DNA of 59,762 nucleotides from Photorhabdus australis DSM 17609 (GTDB lineage Bacteria; Pseudomonadota; Gammaproteobacteria; Enterobacterales; Enterobacteriaceae): the NCBI RefSeq assembly GCF_000711895.1, contig NZ_JONO01000034.1:1-59762 (forward strand). The letters are read 5' to 3'. The stretch's first letter is position 1; each line of letters starts with the position of its first letter. A model generated the notes under the pieces. It did no database searches. It had not been told where the DNA came from and saw only the letters and a program-made list of their open reading frames with translations. This document shows, piece after piece, positions 18,259 to 30,052 of the stretch. The translations under genes and the position numbers were made by a program.

Positions 18259-18351
18259 ATGATGACAGAAATTGAACTTCGCAGAATTTTATTACTCAAA
18301 GCCATGCTTGCTCGGAAAACAGGACATAATGGTTGGTTTAATAAATATTAA
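18259..18351 (+). CDS. Possible rpoE leader peptide (RseD-like position)
   Basis: A 30-codon frame starts at paired ATGs, reads MMTEIELRRILLLKAMLARK then TGHNGWFNKY, and stops 33 bases before rpoE. E. coli rpoE has a translated leader ORF, rseD, in this place. I cannot confirm sequence homology. The ribosome site is poor, and a five-codon frame from ATG 18245 ends on the start codons. The sigma-E promoter candidate lies inside it, so only transcripts from upstream promoters could encode it. Confidence 0.35.
   Translation: MMTEIELRRILLLKAMLARKTGHNGWFNKY
18274..18300 (+). promoter_or_regulatory. Candidate sigma-E autoregulatory promoter
   Basis: GAACTT (18274-18279), 16 bases, then TCAAA (18296-18300), matches the RpoE pattern GAACTT-N16-TCnAA. 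It lies 84 bases before rpoE, whose operon is known to be self-activated. Confidence 0.6.
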
Positions 18352-18384
18352 TACGGAGTTTTTCTTCAGGAGATTTAACCTCGG

Positions 18385-18954
18385 ATGAGCGAGCAGTTAA
18401 CGGATCAAATGCTGGTCGAGCGAGTGCAGAAAGGTGACCAAAAGGCGTTTAACTTACTGGTAGTCAGATATCAGCATAAAGTAGCGAGCCTTGTATCCCG
18501 CTATATTCCGCAGGGTGATGTTCCTGACGTTGCGCAGGAGGCATTTATTAAAGCCTATCGGGCATTAGCTTCATTTCGTGGCGATAGTGCTTTTTATACT
18601 TGGTTGTATCGTATCGCAGTAAATACTGCAAAGAACTATTTGGTTTCTCAAGGGCGACGTCCACCATCGACTGATTTGGATGTCAGTGACGTTGAAAATT
18701 ATGAAGCTTCGAACGCACTAAAAGAAATTTCGAACCCTGAGAATTTAATGTTGTCAGAAGAATTAAGGCAGATGGTTTTCCGGACTATTGAATCTCTTCC
18801 TGAGGATTTGCGAATGGCAATAACTCTGAGGGAATTAGATGGGCTAAGCTATGAAGAGATAGCCGTTGTTATGGATTGTCCAGTAGGTACAGTTCGTTCC
18901 CGTATCTTCCGGGCAAGGGAAGCCATTGATGATAAAATTCAACCACTGATTTAA
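18385..18954 (+). CDS. rpoE: RNA polymerase sigma-E factor
   Basis: A 189-residue ECF sigma factor for envelope stress. Region 2 (DVPDVAQEAFIKAYRALASF, FYTWLYRIAVNTAKNYL) and region 4 (ELDGLSYEEIAVVMDCPVGT, VRSRIFRAREAID) are intact and almost identical to E. coli. It heads rpoE-rseA-rseB-rseC and is held by RseA at the inner membrane until DegS and RseP cleave RseA. Confidence 0.98.
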   Translation: MSEQLTDQMLVERVQKGDQKAFNLLVVRYQHKVASLVSRYIPQGDVPDVAQEAFIKAYRALASFRGDSAFYTWLYRIAVNTAKNYLVSQGRRPPSTDLDVSDVENYEASNALKEISNPENLMLSEELRQMVFRTIESLPEDLRMAITLRELDGLSYEEIAVVMDCPVGTVRSRIFRAREAIDDKIQPLI

Positions 18955-18993
18955 AATTAAAAATAGTGGGATAATACTGAAGGGTACTTTGAC

Positions 18994-19650
18994 ATGCAAA
19001 GAGAAAAACTTTCCGCACTTATGGATGGCGAAGCTCTTGATAGTGAAGTCGTTAGTATTTTGTCTAAAGATTCTGCAATGCAGAAACACTGGGAAAATTA
19101 CCACTTGATCCGTGACACATTGCGCGGTGATGTGACTGAAGTATTGCATATGGATATTGCGAGCCGGGTTGCGCGGGTACTTGAGAAGGAGCCTGTTCAT
19201 TTTAACCCTGGGGCTGTTCCTGAATCCCAGCCTCAGCCGGAGGCTTGGCAAAAAGCGACGTTCTGGCAGAAACTCCGCCCTTGGGGAAGTCAAATTACTC
19301 AAGTGGGGGTTGCTGCCTGTGTTTCGTTGGCGGTACTGATAGGCGTACAGCAGTATAATAGTCATAATTCTGTGGATATTGGATATCAATCTGATACACC
19401 GGTATTCAATACATTGCCTATAATGGGATCTGCATCACCGGTGAGCCTGGGAGTGCCTTCTGGCGACGATATGTTTGGTAATGATCAGCGTATACAAGTG
19501 CAGGAACGTAATAAACGCATTAATATCATGCTACAACAATATGAACTTGATCGCCGTGTACATTTTGAACAAAATGACGGACAGGGAATTCCACCACAGG
19601 TCGCCATTCCGGTCCCCGGAACGCAATCTTTAGGAACACAACAGCAGTAA
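18994..19650 (+). CDS. rseA: Anti-sigma-E factor RseA
   Basis: A 218-residue inner-membrane protein. The cytoplasmic N-terminal domain (MQREKLSALMDGEALDSEVV, HWENYHLIRDTLRGD) binds sigma-E; one membrane helix lies near 98-115 (VGVAACVSLAVLIGVQ); the periplasmic tail is the DegS cleavage domain. The stop overlaps rseB by one base (TAATG). Confidence 0.96.
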   Translation: MQREKLSALMDGEALDSEVVSILSKDSAMQKHWENYHLIRDTLRGDVTEVLHMDIASRVARVLEKEPVHFNPGAVPESQPQPEAWQKATFWQKLRPWGSQITQVGVAACVSLAVLIGVQQYNSHNSVDIGYQSDTPVFNTLPIMGSASPVSLGVPSGDDMFGNDQRIQVQERNKRINIMLQQYELDRRVHFEQNDGQGIPPQVAIPVPGTQSLGTQQQ

Positions 19651-20606
19651 TGAAACATATCTGGTTTTCCGTCTTTTTGCTGGCGGGCAGCCTGTTTACT
19701 CCTCTACAAGCCTCGGCACAGCTTAGCAGCGCTGAGGCTTTGTTGCAGGAAATGGGTAGCGCCACTCAGTCTCTAACTTATGAGCTTGCCTTTATTAATC
19801 TCAGCCCGCAAGCTATTGTCTCAGTTCGTTATCGGCATGCCATTATCAATGGTATTCCAATTGCTCAAATCATGCAGATGGATGGTTCCCGTAGGGAGAT
19901 TGTCCAGCGCGGTAATGAGATCAGTTATTTTGAACCAGGGTTGGATGCGTTCAGTCTTAACGGTGATCATATTATTGATTATTTACCTGCGGTTGTTTTT
20001 GCTGACTTCACTCAGTTGAAAAAATACTACAATTTCATCGATGTTGGTCGTACTCATATAGGTGACAGACCTTGCCGGGTTGTACGCATCATTTCCAAAG
20101 ATGAAGTACGTTATAATTACATTTTACTTATCGACGAAGAAACGCATTTACCATTACGTATTGATTTACTTGATCGTGATAGTGAGACGCTTGAACAGTT
20201 TCGGGTTGTTTCCTCGACAATAGGTGGGGATGTCTATGAGGCAATGAGTGTAATTACTCGCCTGAATATGCCACCAATGCTGGTCGTTCCATCATCAGAG
20301 AAGGCGGTATTCAACTGGAAAGTAGGTAAATTGCCGGATGGTTTCACTGAGGTTTCACGCAACCGGCGTAAACTGTCGAATAATGATTCGCTCGAGTCTA
20401 TTATGTTCAGTGATGGTTTATTCAGTTTTTCAGTGAATGTGATTAACGCGGATAAAACCAGTAAATTAGAGCATCTTCTTCGTCGTGGGAACCGAACGAT
20501 TTATAGTGTAACGCGTGGGGCAAAGGAGGTGGCTATTATTGGTGAACTACCATTGGCAACCGCTAAATATGTTGCTGCAGGTGTTGCATTTATGGGAGCT
20601 AACTGA
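19650..20606 (+). CDS. rseB: RseB, periplasmic sigma-E regulator
   Basis: A 318-residue secreted protein. The signal peptide MKHIWFSVFLLAGSLFTPLQ with ASA cleavage precedes the LolA/LppX-like domain and a smaller C-terminal domain. It binds the periplasmic part of RseA and blocks DegS until displaced by off-pathway lipopolysaccharide. Coupled to rseA and rseC by one-base overlaps. Confidence 0.95.
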   Translation: MKHIWFSVFLLAGSLFTPLQASAQLSSAEALLQEMGSATQSLTYELAFINLSPQAIVSVRYRHAIINGIPIAQIMQMDGSRREIVQRGNEISYFEPGLDAFSLNGDHIIDYLPAVVFADFTQLKKYYNFIDVGRTHIGDRPCRVVRIISKDEVRYNYILLIDEETHLPLRIDLLDRDSETLEQFRVVSSTIGGDVYEAMSVITRLNMPPMLVVPSSEKAVFNWKVGKLPDGFTEVSRNRRKLSNNDSLESIMFSDGLFSFSVNVINADKTSKLEHLLRRGNRTIYSVTRGAKEVAIIGELPLATAKYVAAGVAFMGAN

Positions 20607-21070
20607 TGATCAAAGAATGGGCAACAGTAATCCATTGGCAGCAAGGCAGAGCATTATTACGCTATGGTTCTTCTTCTAGTTGTGGCAGTTGTCAGGCTCG
20701 TGCTGCGTGTGGTTCTTATTTACTGAACAAACTAGGGCCAGATGGTGTTCATCAGCTCGAACTTGAGATTTTACAGCCGTTACAACCCGGGCAGAAAGTG
20801 GAGGTTGGTATCCCCGAAGGAAGCTTACTGCGTTCAGCGTTACTGGTTTATCTGACGCCACTTATTGGGCTATTCCTTGGTGGTGTACTTATTCAGTTAT
20901 GGATGACCAATCAATTATGGGTGTTTTGTGGTGGTATATTGGGAGGAGTCTCAGGGTTTTTCCTTGCCCGCAAAGTTGCTACTTATTGGGATAATCGGCA
21001 GGAATACCAGCCGGTAGTTTTACAAATTGGCTTGCCTCCTGATGTAATTCATGTTCAGCATCGGGAATAA
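20606..21070 (+). CDS. rseC: RseC, inner-membrane redox-associated regulator
   Basis: A 154-residue membrane protein. An N-terminal cysteine cluster (SSSCGSCQARAACGSY) precedes two membrane helices near 75-95 and 100-120. The family includes RnfE-associated RseC and is thought to act on SoxR reduction or sigma-E; the mechanism is uncertain. Last gene of the operon. Confidence 0.93.
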   Translation: MIKEWATVIHWQQGRALLRYGSSSSCGSCQARAACGSYLLNKLGPDGVHQLELEILQPLQPGQKVEVGIPEGSLLRSALLVYLTPLIGLFLGGVLIQLWMTNQLWVFCGGILGGVSGFFLARKVATYWDNRQEYQPVVLQIGLPPDVIHVQHRE

Positions 21071-21265
21071 ATCTGTTTTAATCACACAGAACTTTTAATT
21101 TACTGATCATACTAAAGCCACAGGCATGACTAGGTTTTCACAGATTTGGCATGTAGAATACAGCCTTTTAGGCCGGTGGCCAAACCTATAAACCGTCGCT
21201 TTATGTCCCTCTGTGTGTCCATTAGGCGAATGATTCAGAAATACCAAGGCAGAAAAATATTTATA

Positions 21266-23062
21266 ATGAAGCAAATACGAAATTTCTCCATTATTGCCCA
21301 CATTGACCACGGTAAGTCGACGTTATCTGACCGTATTATTCAAATTTGTGGTGGCTTAACAGATCGTGAAATGGCAGAGCAAGTGCTGGACTCCATGGAG
21401 CTTGAGCGTGAACGTGGTATTACCATCAAGGCGCAGAGTGTGACCCTGGATTACAAAGCCAATGATGGGCAGCTCTATCAATTAAACTTTATCGACACGC
21501 CAGGGCACGTTGACTTCTCATATGAGGTCTCCCGTTCGTTGGCTGCATGTGAAGGAGCATTGCTGGTAGTTGATGCCGGGCAGGGTGTGGAAGCTCAGAC
21601 ACTGGCTAACTGTTATACCGCTCTGGATATGAATCTGGAAGTTGTTCCGGTTCTGAATAAAATCGATTTACCTGCTGCGGAGCCTGAGCGCGTAGCAGAA
21701 GAAATTGAGGACATTGTTGGGATTGATGCTACCGATGCAGTGCGTTGTTCAGCCAAAACGGGTGTAGGCGTACAAGATGTCATTGAGCGTTTAGTTAAAG
21801 AGATTCCGGCTCCGGAAGGCGATCCTGGTGCGCCGTTACAGGCACTGATTATCGATTCATGGTTTGATAACTATCTCGGTGTTGTCTCGCTGGTGCGTAT
21901 TAAAAATGGCACCTTGCGCAAGGGCGACAAAATCAAAGTGATGAGTACCGGTCAGGTATATAACGCTGATCGTCTTGGCATTTTTACACCGAAACGAGTT
22001 GACCGCGATGTATTAGATTGCGGTGAAGTAGGTTGGTTGGTTTGTGCGATTAAAGACATTCTTGGTGCCCCAGTTGGTGATACATTGACGCTGGCCCGTC
22101 AGCCTGCGGAAAAACCACTGCCAGGTTTTAAGAAAGTCAAACCACAGGTTTATGCGGGGTTATTTCCTGTCAGTTCGGATGACTATGAAGCATTCCGTGA
22201 TGCATTGGGTAAGTTGAGTCTGAATGATGCTTCTCTGTTTTATGAGCCGGAGAGTTCTTCTGCACTGGGTTTTGGTTTCCGTTGTGGTTTCCTTGGTCTA
22301 TTGCATATGGAGATTATTCAAGAGCGTCTGGAACGTGAATATGATCTCGACCTTATTACAACGGCACCAACGGTTGTTTATGAAGTGGAAACAACCAGCC
22401 ACGATATTCTCTATGTGGACAGCCCTTCTAAATTGCCGCCGTTGAATAATATTGAAGAGTTGCGTGAACCTATTGCTGAGTGTCACATGTTGTTACCTCA
22501 GGAATACCTGGGGAATGTCATTACCTTATGTATTGAGAAACGTGGAGTGCAGACCAACATGGTTTACCATGGTAAACAAGTTGCACTGACTTACGAAATA
22601 CCGATGGCTGAAGTTGTGTTAGATTTCTTTGATCGATTGAAATCTACATCTCGTGGTTATGCATCACTGGATTATAATTTCACTCGTTTCCAGGCATCTG
22701 ATATGGTTCGTGTGGATGTGTTAATTAACGGTGAACGAGTTGATGCATTGGCGTTGATTACTCATCGTGACAATGCCCAATATCGTGGTCGGGAATTGGT
22801 CGAGAAGATGAAAGAACTCATTCCTCGTCAGCAGTTTGATATCGCGATCCAGGCTGCGATTGGCAATCATATTATTGCTCGCTCGACAGTGAAGCAATTG
22901 CGTAAAAACGTCTTGGCGAAGTGTTATGGTGGTGACGTTAGCCGTAAGAAAAAGCTATTGCAGAAACAGAAAGAGGGTAAGAAACGCATGAAGCAGGTTG
23001 GTAATGTTGAGTTACCACAAGAAGCTTTCTTAGCCATTCTTCATGTTGGTAAAGACAATTAA
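21266..23062 (+). CDS. lepA: Translation factor LepA (EF4)
   Basis: A 598-residue ribosomal GTPase. The frame is open from 21146, but ATG 21266 gives [20 protein letters not shown], with G1 AHIDHGKS at residues 11-18, the family start. G3 DTPGH and G4 NKID follow, then an EF-G-like domain and the LepA-specific C-terminus ending [10 protein letters not shown]. It is followed by lepB in the usual operon. The 195 bases before it contain no gene. Confidence 0.97.
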   Translation: MKQIRNFSIIAHIDHGKSTLSDRIIQICGGLTDREMAEQVLDSMELERERGITIKAQSVTLDYKANDGQLYQLNFIDTPGHVDFSYEVSRSLAACEGALLVVDAGQGVEAQTLANCYTALDMNLEVVPVLNKIDLPAAEPERVAEEIEDIVGIDATDAVRCSAKTGVGVQDVIERLVKEIPAPEGDPGAPLQALIIDSWFDNYLGVVSLVRIKNGTLRKGDKIKVMSTGQVYNADRLGIFTPKRVDRDVLDCGEVGWLVCAIKDILGAPVGDTLTLARQPAEKPLPGFKKVKPQVYAGLFPVSSDDYEAFRDALGKLSLNDASLFYEPESSSALGFGFRCGFLGLLHMEIIQERLEREYDLDLITTAPTVVYEVETTSHDILYVDSPSKLPPLNNIEELREPIAECHMLLPQEYLGNVITLCIEKRGVQTNMVYHGKQVALTYEIPMAEVVLDFFDRLKSTSRGYASLDYNFTRFQASDMVRVDVLINGERVDALALITHRDNAQYRGRELVEKMKELIPRQQFDIAIQAAIGNHIIARSTVKQLRKNVLAKCYGGDVSRKKKLLQKQKEGKKRMKQVGNVELPQEAFLAILHVGKDN

Positions 23063-23082
23063 TAAGGTTGTAAGGAGTCTAA

Positions 23083-24063
23083 ATGGCTAACACTTTTGCC
23101 CTGATCCTAACGCTGGCAACGTTAGTCACCGGCATTATTTGGTGTATTGATCGTTTCAAATGGGCCCCAGCGCGCAAGAAGAAACTTGCCAGATTGCAGG
23201 AGCTAACTGAAGGTACAATGGATCAGGAGCATCTGGCTGAGACTATTAACAAACCAACATGGATAGATACTTGCTCATCCATTTTCCCAGTGCTGGCCGT
23301 GGTTCTGATCTTGCGCTCTTTTGTTTATGAGCCATTTCAGATCCCATCGGGTTCTATGATGCCAACTTTATTGATTGGTGATTTCATTCTGGTGGAGAAA
23401 TATGCATACGGATTGAAAGATCCCATCACTCAAACTACATTGATTAAGACTGGCGAACCAAAGCGTGGTGATATTGCCGTATTCAAATATCCGTTGGACC
23501 CAAGTTTTGATTACATCAAACGAGTGATTGGCTTGCCGGGCGATAAAATTATTTATGATCCGTTGAAGAAAGAACTACGTATTTTTTCTGGTTGCGGTGA
23601 AATAGAAAGTTGTAAGGAAGAGCTACCGGTTTCTTATGGTTCACTGTTCCCAAGTGAGTGGACAATGAAACAGTATGGCGTCAATTCCCATGGTGAGAGC
23701 CTGAAAAAGATAGGTGTTTTCCAGATACCTGTTGAAGAAACTTTACCCCCTTACAGCATGCGGCAGGGTGAACGGATTGAGAATCTGGGGGTGACAACCC
23801 ACCATATTTTGGAGATTCCGGGCGTACTGCCGAGGCCGAATTTCCGTCAGCCAGGTTTGCCTGAGGGAGTGTGGATTGTGCCTGAAGGTCACTATTTCAT
23901 GATGGGTGATAACCGTGATAATAGTGCTGATAGCCGTGAGTGGGGCTTTGTTCCTGAGAAAAACCTGGTTGGCCGCGCTTCAGCAATCTGGATGAGTTTT
24001 GAGAAACAGGAAGGGGAATGGCCTACCGGAGTTCGCTTTAGCCGTATTGGTGGAATTAATTAA
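23083..24063 (+). CDS. lepB: Signal peptidase I
   Basis: A 326-residue inner-membrane protease removing Sec and Tat signal peptides. Two N-terminal membrane helices (2-21 and about 63-79), catalytic Ser91 in PSGSMMPTL, and general-base Lys146 in DYIKRVIGLPGD match E. coli numbering. Box E is GDNRDNSADSREWGFVP. AAGGAG precedes the start, 20 bases after lepA. Confidence 0.97.
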   Translation: MANTFALILTLATLVTGIIWCIDRFKWAPARKKKLARLQELTEGTMDQEHLAETINKPTWIDTCSSIFPVLAVVLILRSFVYEPFQIPSGSMMPTLLIGDFILVEKYAYGLKDPITQTTLIKTGEPKRGDIAVFKYPLDPSFDYIKRVIGLPGDKIIYDPLKKELRIFSGCGEIESCKEELPVSYGSLFPSEWTMKQYGVNSHGESLKKIGVFQIPVEETLPPYSMRQGERIENLGVTTHHILEIPGVLPRPNFRQPGLPEGVWIVPEGHYFMMGDNRDNSADSREWGFVPEKNLVGRASAIWMSFEKQEGEWPTGVRFSRIGGIN

Positions 24064-24099
24064 TATTAGCGAAGCATTAATTTTACTCGCGGTGTAGAA

Positions 24100-25818
<1,719 letters not shown>

Positions 25819-25828
25819 GGCGTTGCCT

Positions 25829-26542
25829 GTGGACGGTTGGCAGCGTGCTTTTATTCTTCATCGGCGCCCTTACAGTGAAACCAGTTTGTTACTGGATCTT
25901 TTTACTGAAAATGAGGGGCGGATCAGTGTGTTGGCTAAAGGTGCGCGCAGCCGTCGTTCCAATTTAAAAGGCTGCTTGCAGCCATTTACCCCTTTGCTGA
26001 TGCGCTGGAGTGGGCGGGGTGTAGTTAAGACGCTGCGTGATGCCGATCCTATTTCTTTAACTCTTCCTCTTACTGGCAGCGTGTTGTACAGCGGTCTATA
26101 TGTCAATGAATTGCTGTCGAGAGTGCTTGAACAAGGAACGGCTTATCCGGCTTTGTTCTTTGATTACCTGCAATGTTTACAAATTCTTGCTGCCAGTGAA
26201 TACACACCAGAGCATGCATTACGCCGGTTTGAGCTGGCGTTACTGGCAAATCTTGGTTATGGCGTTGATTATCTTCATTGTGCGGGCAGTGGTGAATCTG
26301 TGACTGATACGATGACCTACCGTTATAGAGAAGAAAAAGGATTTATCGCTAGCCTGATCATTGATCACTATAGTTTTACGGGTCGTGAATTAAAATCATT
26401 GGCAACGCGTGAATTCCCTGATTTGGCAACATTGAAAGCAGCAAAGCGTTTCACGCGTATTGCACTGAAACCCTACCTTGGTGGTAAGCCTTTAAAAAGT
26501 CGTGAACTATTCCGGCAATTTGTACATAAGAAGCTGGCATAG
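25829..26542 (+). CDS. recO: DNA repair protein RecO
   Basis: A 237-residue RecFOR-pathway mediator that helps load RecA on SSB-coated DNA. GTG 25829 is chosen because [19 protein letters not shown] aligns with E. coli and AAGG lies 8 bases before; an in-frame TTG at 25823 is the alternative. N-terminal OB-fold, then a helical domain with [18 protein letters not shown]. Ends 10 bases after era's operon partner region, co-transcribed with era. Confidence 0.94.
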   Translation: MDGWQRAFILHRRPYSETSLLLDLFTENEGRISVLAKGARSRRSNLKGCLQPFTPLLMRWSGRGVVKTLRDADPISLTLPLTGSVLYSGLYVNELLSRVLEQGTAYPALFFDYLQCLQILAASEYTPEHALRRFELALLANLGYGVDYLHCAGSGESVTDTMTYRYREEKGFIASLIIDHYSFTGRELKSLATREFPDLATLKAAKRFTRIALKPYLGGKPLKSRELFRQFVHKKLA

Positions 26543-26622
26543 AAAGAAAACTAATGAATTTGTTTCTCTTCAAGATGGAAAGAGTAAACTTGTCACATTC
26601 AATATGACTACAGGAGATAAAT

Positions 26623-27354
26623 ATGGCTGAAATATTATTAGGCGTTAATATCGATCATATTGCGACAGTGCGTAATGCCCGTGGCACAAATTATCCTGAT
26701 CCGGTTCAGGCAGCTTTTGTTGCAGAACAGGCTGGTGCAGATGGGATTACCATTCATTTGCGTGAAGATCGTCGTCATATTACTGATCGGGATGTTGAAC
26801 TATTGAGTCAAACTATCCAGACCCGGATGAACCTTGAAATGGCTGTGACAGATGAAATGGTGGATATTGCCTGTCGCATTAAACCTGAATTTTGCTGTTT
26901 GGTGCCTGAAAAACGGCAGGAAGTGACAACAGAAGGTGGTTTAGATGTTGTCGGTCAGAAAAATAAGATTATGGTGGCGGTTAAACGTCTGTCTGAAGCG
27001 GGTATTCTTGTTTCTCTGTTTATTGATGCGGATCACCAGCAAATAGATGCAGCCAGAGAAGTTGGTGCGCCTTTTATTGAAATTCACACCGGTGCTTATG
27101 CTGATGCAGAAAATGAAATTGAACAGGAAAAAGAGTTCCAGCGCATCAAAAAGGCCGCGACCTATGCTGCGGATATTGGGCTGACGGTTAATGCAGGTCA
27201 TGGGCTGACGTATCACAATGTACAACGTATTGCGGCTCTGCCGGAAATTTATGAATTAAATATTGGTCATGCCATTATCGGGCGGGCGGTGTTCAGTGGT
27301 TTGACTGCTGCTGTAGCAGATATGAAAACTCAAATGCGGAAAGCGCGCGGTTAA
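26623..27354 (+). CDS. pdxJ: Pyridoxine 5'-phosphate synthase
   Basis: A 243-residue TIM barrel joining 1-deoxyxylulose 5-phosphate and 3-amino-2-oxopropyl phosphate to make pyridoxine phosphate. Motifs: [25 protein letters not shown], and GHGLTYHNV near the phosphate site. Overlaps acpS by one base (TAATG). Confidence 0.97.
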   Translation: MAEILLGVNIDHIATVRNARGTNYPDPVQAAFVAEQAGADGITIHLREDRRHITDRDVELLSQTIQTRMNLEMAVTDEMVDIACRIKPEFCCLVPEKRQEVTTEGGLDVVGQKNKIMVAVKRLSEAGILVSLFIDADHQQIDAAREVGAPFIEIHTGAYADAENEIEQEKEFQRIKKAATYAADIGLTVNAGHGLTYHNVQRIAALPEIYELNIGHAIIGRAVFSGLTAAVADMKTQMRKARG

Positions 27355-27734
27355 TGGCTATTATCGGCTTGGGCACGGATATTGTTGAAATTGCCCGTAT
27401 TGAGGGAGTTGTTGAGCGCTCAGGTGAGCGCTTGGCAAAACGTATTCTCAGTGAATTAGAATGGAAACAATATCAACAACATGAAAAACCGGTTCGTTTT
27501 CTGGCTAAGCGCTTTGCGGTAAAAGAAGCGGCGGCAAAAGCGCTGGGAACGGGTATCCGTAATGGCTTGGCATTTAACCAGTTTGAAGTGGTTAATGATG
27601 CTCTGGGAAAACCGACTTTGCGGCTCTATGGCGCAGCAGCAGAATTAGCTCAGAAACAGGGAGCTATGTCTTTGCATGTGACATTGGCCGATGAGCGCCT
27701 TTATGCTTGTGCGACCGTTATTTTAGAGAGTTAA
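27354..27734 (+). CDS. acpS: Holo-[acyl-carrier-protein] synthase
   Basis: A 126-residue phosphopantetheinyl transferase activating ACP from Co[14 protein letters not shown] carries the metal-binding Asp, and [20 protein letters not shown] the catalytic core. Translationally coupled to pdxJ. Confidence 0.97.
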   Translation: MAIIGLGTDIVEIARIEGVVERSGERLAKRILSELEWKQYQQHEKPVRFLAKRFAVKEAAAKALGTGIRNGLAFNQFEVVNDALGKPTLRLYGAAAELAQKQGAMSLHVTLADERLYACATVILES

Positions 27735-27736
27735 TT

Positions 27737-27997
27737 TTAGATTTTATCTGCATGATGCAGTAATACAAATTTATCCCACAATTGCTCTTCTGTTTCTTGT
27801 CGGTCTGGATCGGTAATAATGGTATTATTTATCGGACAGACTGATTGGCAAGTTGGAGCATCATAATGACCGACACATTCGGTACAACGCTCAGCATCGA
27901 TTTCATAGATTACATCTCCCATTGATATAGCCTGATTGGGACATTCAGGTTCACACATATCACAATTGATACAGCTTTTTTTGATTAATAACGACAT
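27737..27997 (-). CDS. yfhL: YfhL-type 4Fe-4S ferredoxin
   Basis: An 86-residue ferredoxin with two clusters: C9, C12, C15 and C19 (CINCDMCEPECP), and a second set in CTECVGHYDAPTCQSVCP with the longer spacing of the Alv ferredoxin type. Electron carrier, partner unknown. Convergent with acpS; the accessory tail-fibre locus begins just to the right. Confidence 0.94.
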   Translation of the reverse strand: MSLLIKKSCINCDMCEPECPNQAISMGDVIYEIDAERCTECVGHYDAPTCQSVCPINNTIITDPDRQETEEQLWDKFVLLHHADKI

Positions 27998-28320
27998 TTT
28001 AATAACTTAGTTTATTTTTCATTTTATACCCGTGTGTTATCGTCAGTTTTAATTTCTTACTATTACACACTTGTTGTATTTTTATACGGCATAAATTACA
28101 TTGAAAAACCAGATCTGGCAACAGAAAACCATACTATATGAAATTTTTCCTATCTTAGGAAACTTTTACGTGTGAACTTTATTATGTGGTTAGCTATATA
28201 GGAAAGATGTCAAGGATGTGTAAAGCTTCCAATGTTATGTAGTTAACAAGTCTTAAGAGAAAATAGCTTGAATAATAACAGAATATTTACAACCTAGAGT
28301 ATTAGCGTAAATAAAATGCT
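27998..28320. other. Intergenic region between yfhL and the tail-fibre locus
   Basis: AT-rich, no open frame of note and no RNA gene I recognise. It is the left boundary of the 28.3-38.9 kb accessory locus. Confidence 0.4.
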
Positions 28321-28352
28321 AAAGACCGGATGTTATTCTAATCCCGGTCTTT
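28321..28352. terminator. Terminator at the left end of the tail-fibre locus
   Basis: AAAGACCGG / CCGGTCTTT with a 14-base loop, followed by TTTTG on the right. It is the diverged counterpart of the hairpins after the assembly genes at 29531, 31128 and 32721. Confidence 0.65.
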
Positions 28353-28359
28353 TTGTTAA

Positions 28360-28419
28360 TTACGAAAATGGCTGAATTGGCCAGTCAATTTCCGGTACTT
28401 TATCGAGATAATTCTAAAA
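28360..28419 (-). pseudogene. Remnant of a tail-fibre assembly gene
   Basis: The minus strand reads NYLDKVPEIDWPIQPFS and stop, the last residues of the assembly genes found intact at 29570, 31167 and 32760 (ending APEIDWPIAPLS). An in-frame stop lies just upstream. Only the 3' end of this copy survives. Confidence 0.7.
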
Positions 28420-28452
28420 TCTGAGATAGATAACAACTATTAGCGTTGAAAG

Positions 28453-29178
28453 TTAGTTATCTGATACTCCTACTACAAATATGCGTACAGGAGAAAAGTT
28501 TGTATCACGAGACTGCCAATGTGATATTATTACCAGGTTTTCTTTATTGATTTTGAATATTTCAGCTCCTTCAGAATAGTTACCTCCACGAGTAATTCCT
28601 CCCATACTGGAAAGTATAGCATGAGGTTCATAAGAGTATGCAATTGGGTAGGTGATAGTGAATTTCCCCTGGTTAGCTAAATTTGGAGCCTGTGTATATA
28701 CAGATTGGAATAAGAGATATTTTCGCTCTGATCCGATGAAAAATGGAATTTTAAAAGTCATGAAATTATCCCCTTGTGTAAACAGAGGAGTACCTGCTAA
28801 TAATAAGTTCAATAAACCGAGATTTTTCACAAACTCATTTTTATTGGGGATGTCAGCACCGTTTTGTGCTTTTTCTAGTGTGGAATTGGAAATTTTTGTT
28901 GTAATTTTTTGTTCTAACGCTTTATTTAATTGTGCAGTAAGTTTGGCTATATTACCATCATCCAAAACATCACTGCCAGATTCTGTCGCAATAAAATCAG
29001 CTACAACAGAGGATATTGTTGATGACTGACGTAATACCTTATTTAACAAGTGAATATTAGCTTCTTTACCGGGCGAAAATCCGTTTTGCAACTCTGAACT
29101 ATTTTCATAGCGATATTGATCCTCCACATTAGCACCATTTCTAATAGAAAACGCTTTAAAATCATTCTTTGTACTCAT
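28453..29178 (-). CDS. Tail-fibre protein, copy A
   Basis: A 241-residue protein started at the ATG reading MSTKNDFKAFS, with TTAGGA upstream; a TTG 21 bases earlier is less likely. Residues 1-90 are the shared fibre N-terminus of this locus (VLRQSSTISSVVADFIATES, GSDVLDDGNIAKLTAQLNKA). The C-terminal part is unlike the other copies: no WQKLPSGLI block, and it ends RIFVVGVSDN. It probably forms a receptor-binding tip of different specificity. Its partner assembly gene downstream has decayed. Confidence 0.75.
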   Translation of the reverse strand: MSTKNDFKAFSIRNGANVEDQYRYENSSELQNGFSPGKEANIHLLNKVLRQSSTISSVVADFIATESGSDVLDDGNIAKLTAQLNKALEQKITTKISNSTLEKAQNGADIPNKNEFVKNLGLLNLLLAGTPLFTQGDNFMTFKIPFFIGSERKYLLFQSVYTQAPNLANQGKFTITYPIAYSYEPHAILSSMGGITRGGNYSEGAEIFKINKENLVIISHWQSRDTNFSPVRIFVVGVSDN

Positions 29179-29530
29179 ATATATTTTCCTAAGGTTCAAT
29201 AGTGAATTTTATAGATAATATCTTAAATTATTGCAGGGGTAATTTCTCAATGCTCATAGTCTAGAGATAAAAAAGAATGATTAAATATTTTTATAGCTTA
29301 TGGGATTAATTATTTTTCGTATGTTTTGAGTAATAAGTAATTCGGTAATATCCAGGTGATTAATACTTATTTTATAGAAACGGGTTTAAATAGTTTTCTT
29401 ATTGAAAGATTCATTATGGGAAGTAGGTTACAATAATGTTCGTGGTCACTAATATCGTATGGAGAATAGTTCGGATGATAACAAAATATCTATTGCTGTT
29501 GTGCTGGCAATAATACAATAACAAAATGAT

Positions 29531-29562
29531 AAAGGCCGGAGTTTACCTTAATCCCGGCCTTT
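29531..29562 (-). terminator. Terminator of unit B
   Basis: AAAGGCCGG / CCGGCCTTT (9 bp) 8 bases past the assembly-gene stop. Short T run on the minus strand. Confidence 0.65.
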
Positions 29563-29569
29563 CTATTAG

Positions 29570-30004
29570 TTACGATAATGGCGCAATTGGCCAGTCAATT
29601 TCCGGTGCTTTCGAAGTATCAACCCGATTAAGCATCACACGATATTTTTTCCATTCTTTAAGTGATAGCATTTCTTCAGCTGTTGCTATATCAAGTTCTG
29701 CCGCATCAGCAAGCGGCATTATTTTCTCATTTGCAAGAAATATCAATTGCGCTCTTTGGGCTTCTGCTATAGATATCAATTCCTCTTTCGTTGGGGGTGG
29801 AATATCTTCCCAACAAGGAAGGCCATCTTTGCCAGAGAAGCGTATTTTTCCTGTTGGCGGTATTCCTGAAAATTCATTGAATATGTCATCAGTGACAGGT
29901 ACAGGATCATTCGGCCATGAGCCTGCTTCAATATAATCCTGTTGCAATGATAACGGGTAAAATGCTTTATTTGAGGCGCTAAATATATAGTTTTTATCAT
30001 TCAT
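29570..30004 (-). CDS. Tail-fibre assembly chaperone (Tfa-like), unit B
   Basis: A 144-residue protein. N-terminus MNDKNYIFSASNKAFYPLSL, a FSGKDGLPCWEDIPPPTKEE block, then a helical tail ending LNRVDTSKAPEIDWPIAPLS, the pattern of the caudovirus tail-fibre assembly family (Tfa), which helps trimerise or cap fibre tips. It lies 48 bases after fibre B on the same strand. Nearly identical to the unit C and D copies. Confidence 0.8.
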   Translation of the reverse strand: MNDKNYIFSASNKAFYPLSLQQDYIEAGSWPNDPVPVTDDIFNEFSGIPPTGKIRFSGKDGLPCWEDIPPPTKEELISIAEAQRAQLIFLANEKIMPLADAAELDIATAEEMLSLKEWKKYRVMLNRVDTSKAPEIDWPIAPLS

Positions 30005-30052
30005 GGTTTTTTCCAGTTTTTATTAAATAATCATAATGATTTAATTTTTAAA

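Noticed and set aside
29526-29936. A 136-codon + strand frame, repeated almost unchanged at 31123-31533 and 32716-33126
   Set aside because: It lies antisense to the Tfa genes, has no ribosome site and is preserved only because the Tfa copies are nearly identical.
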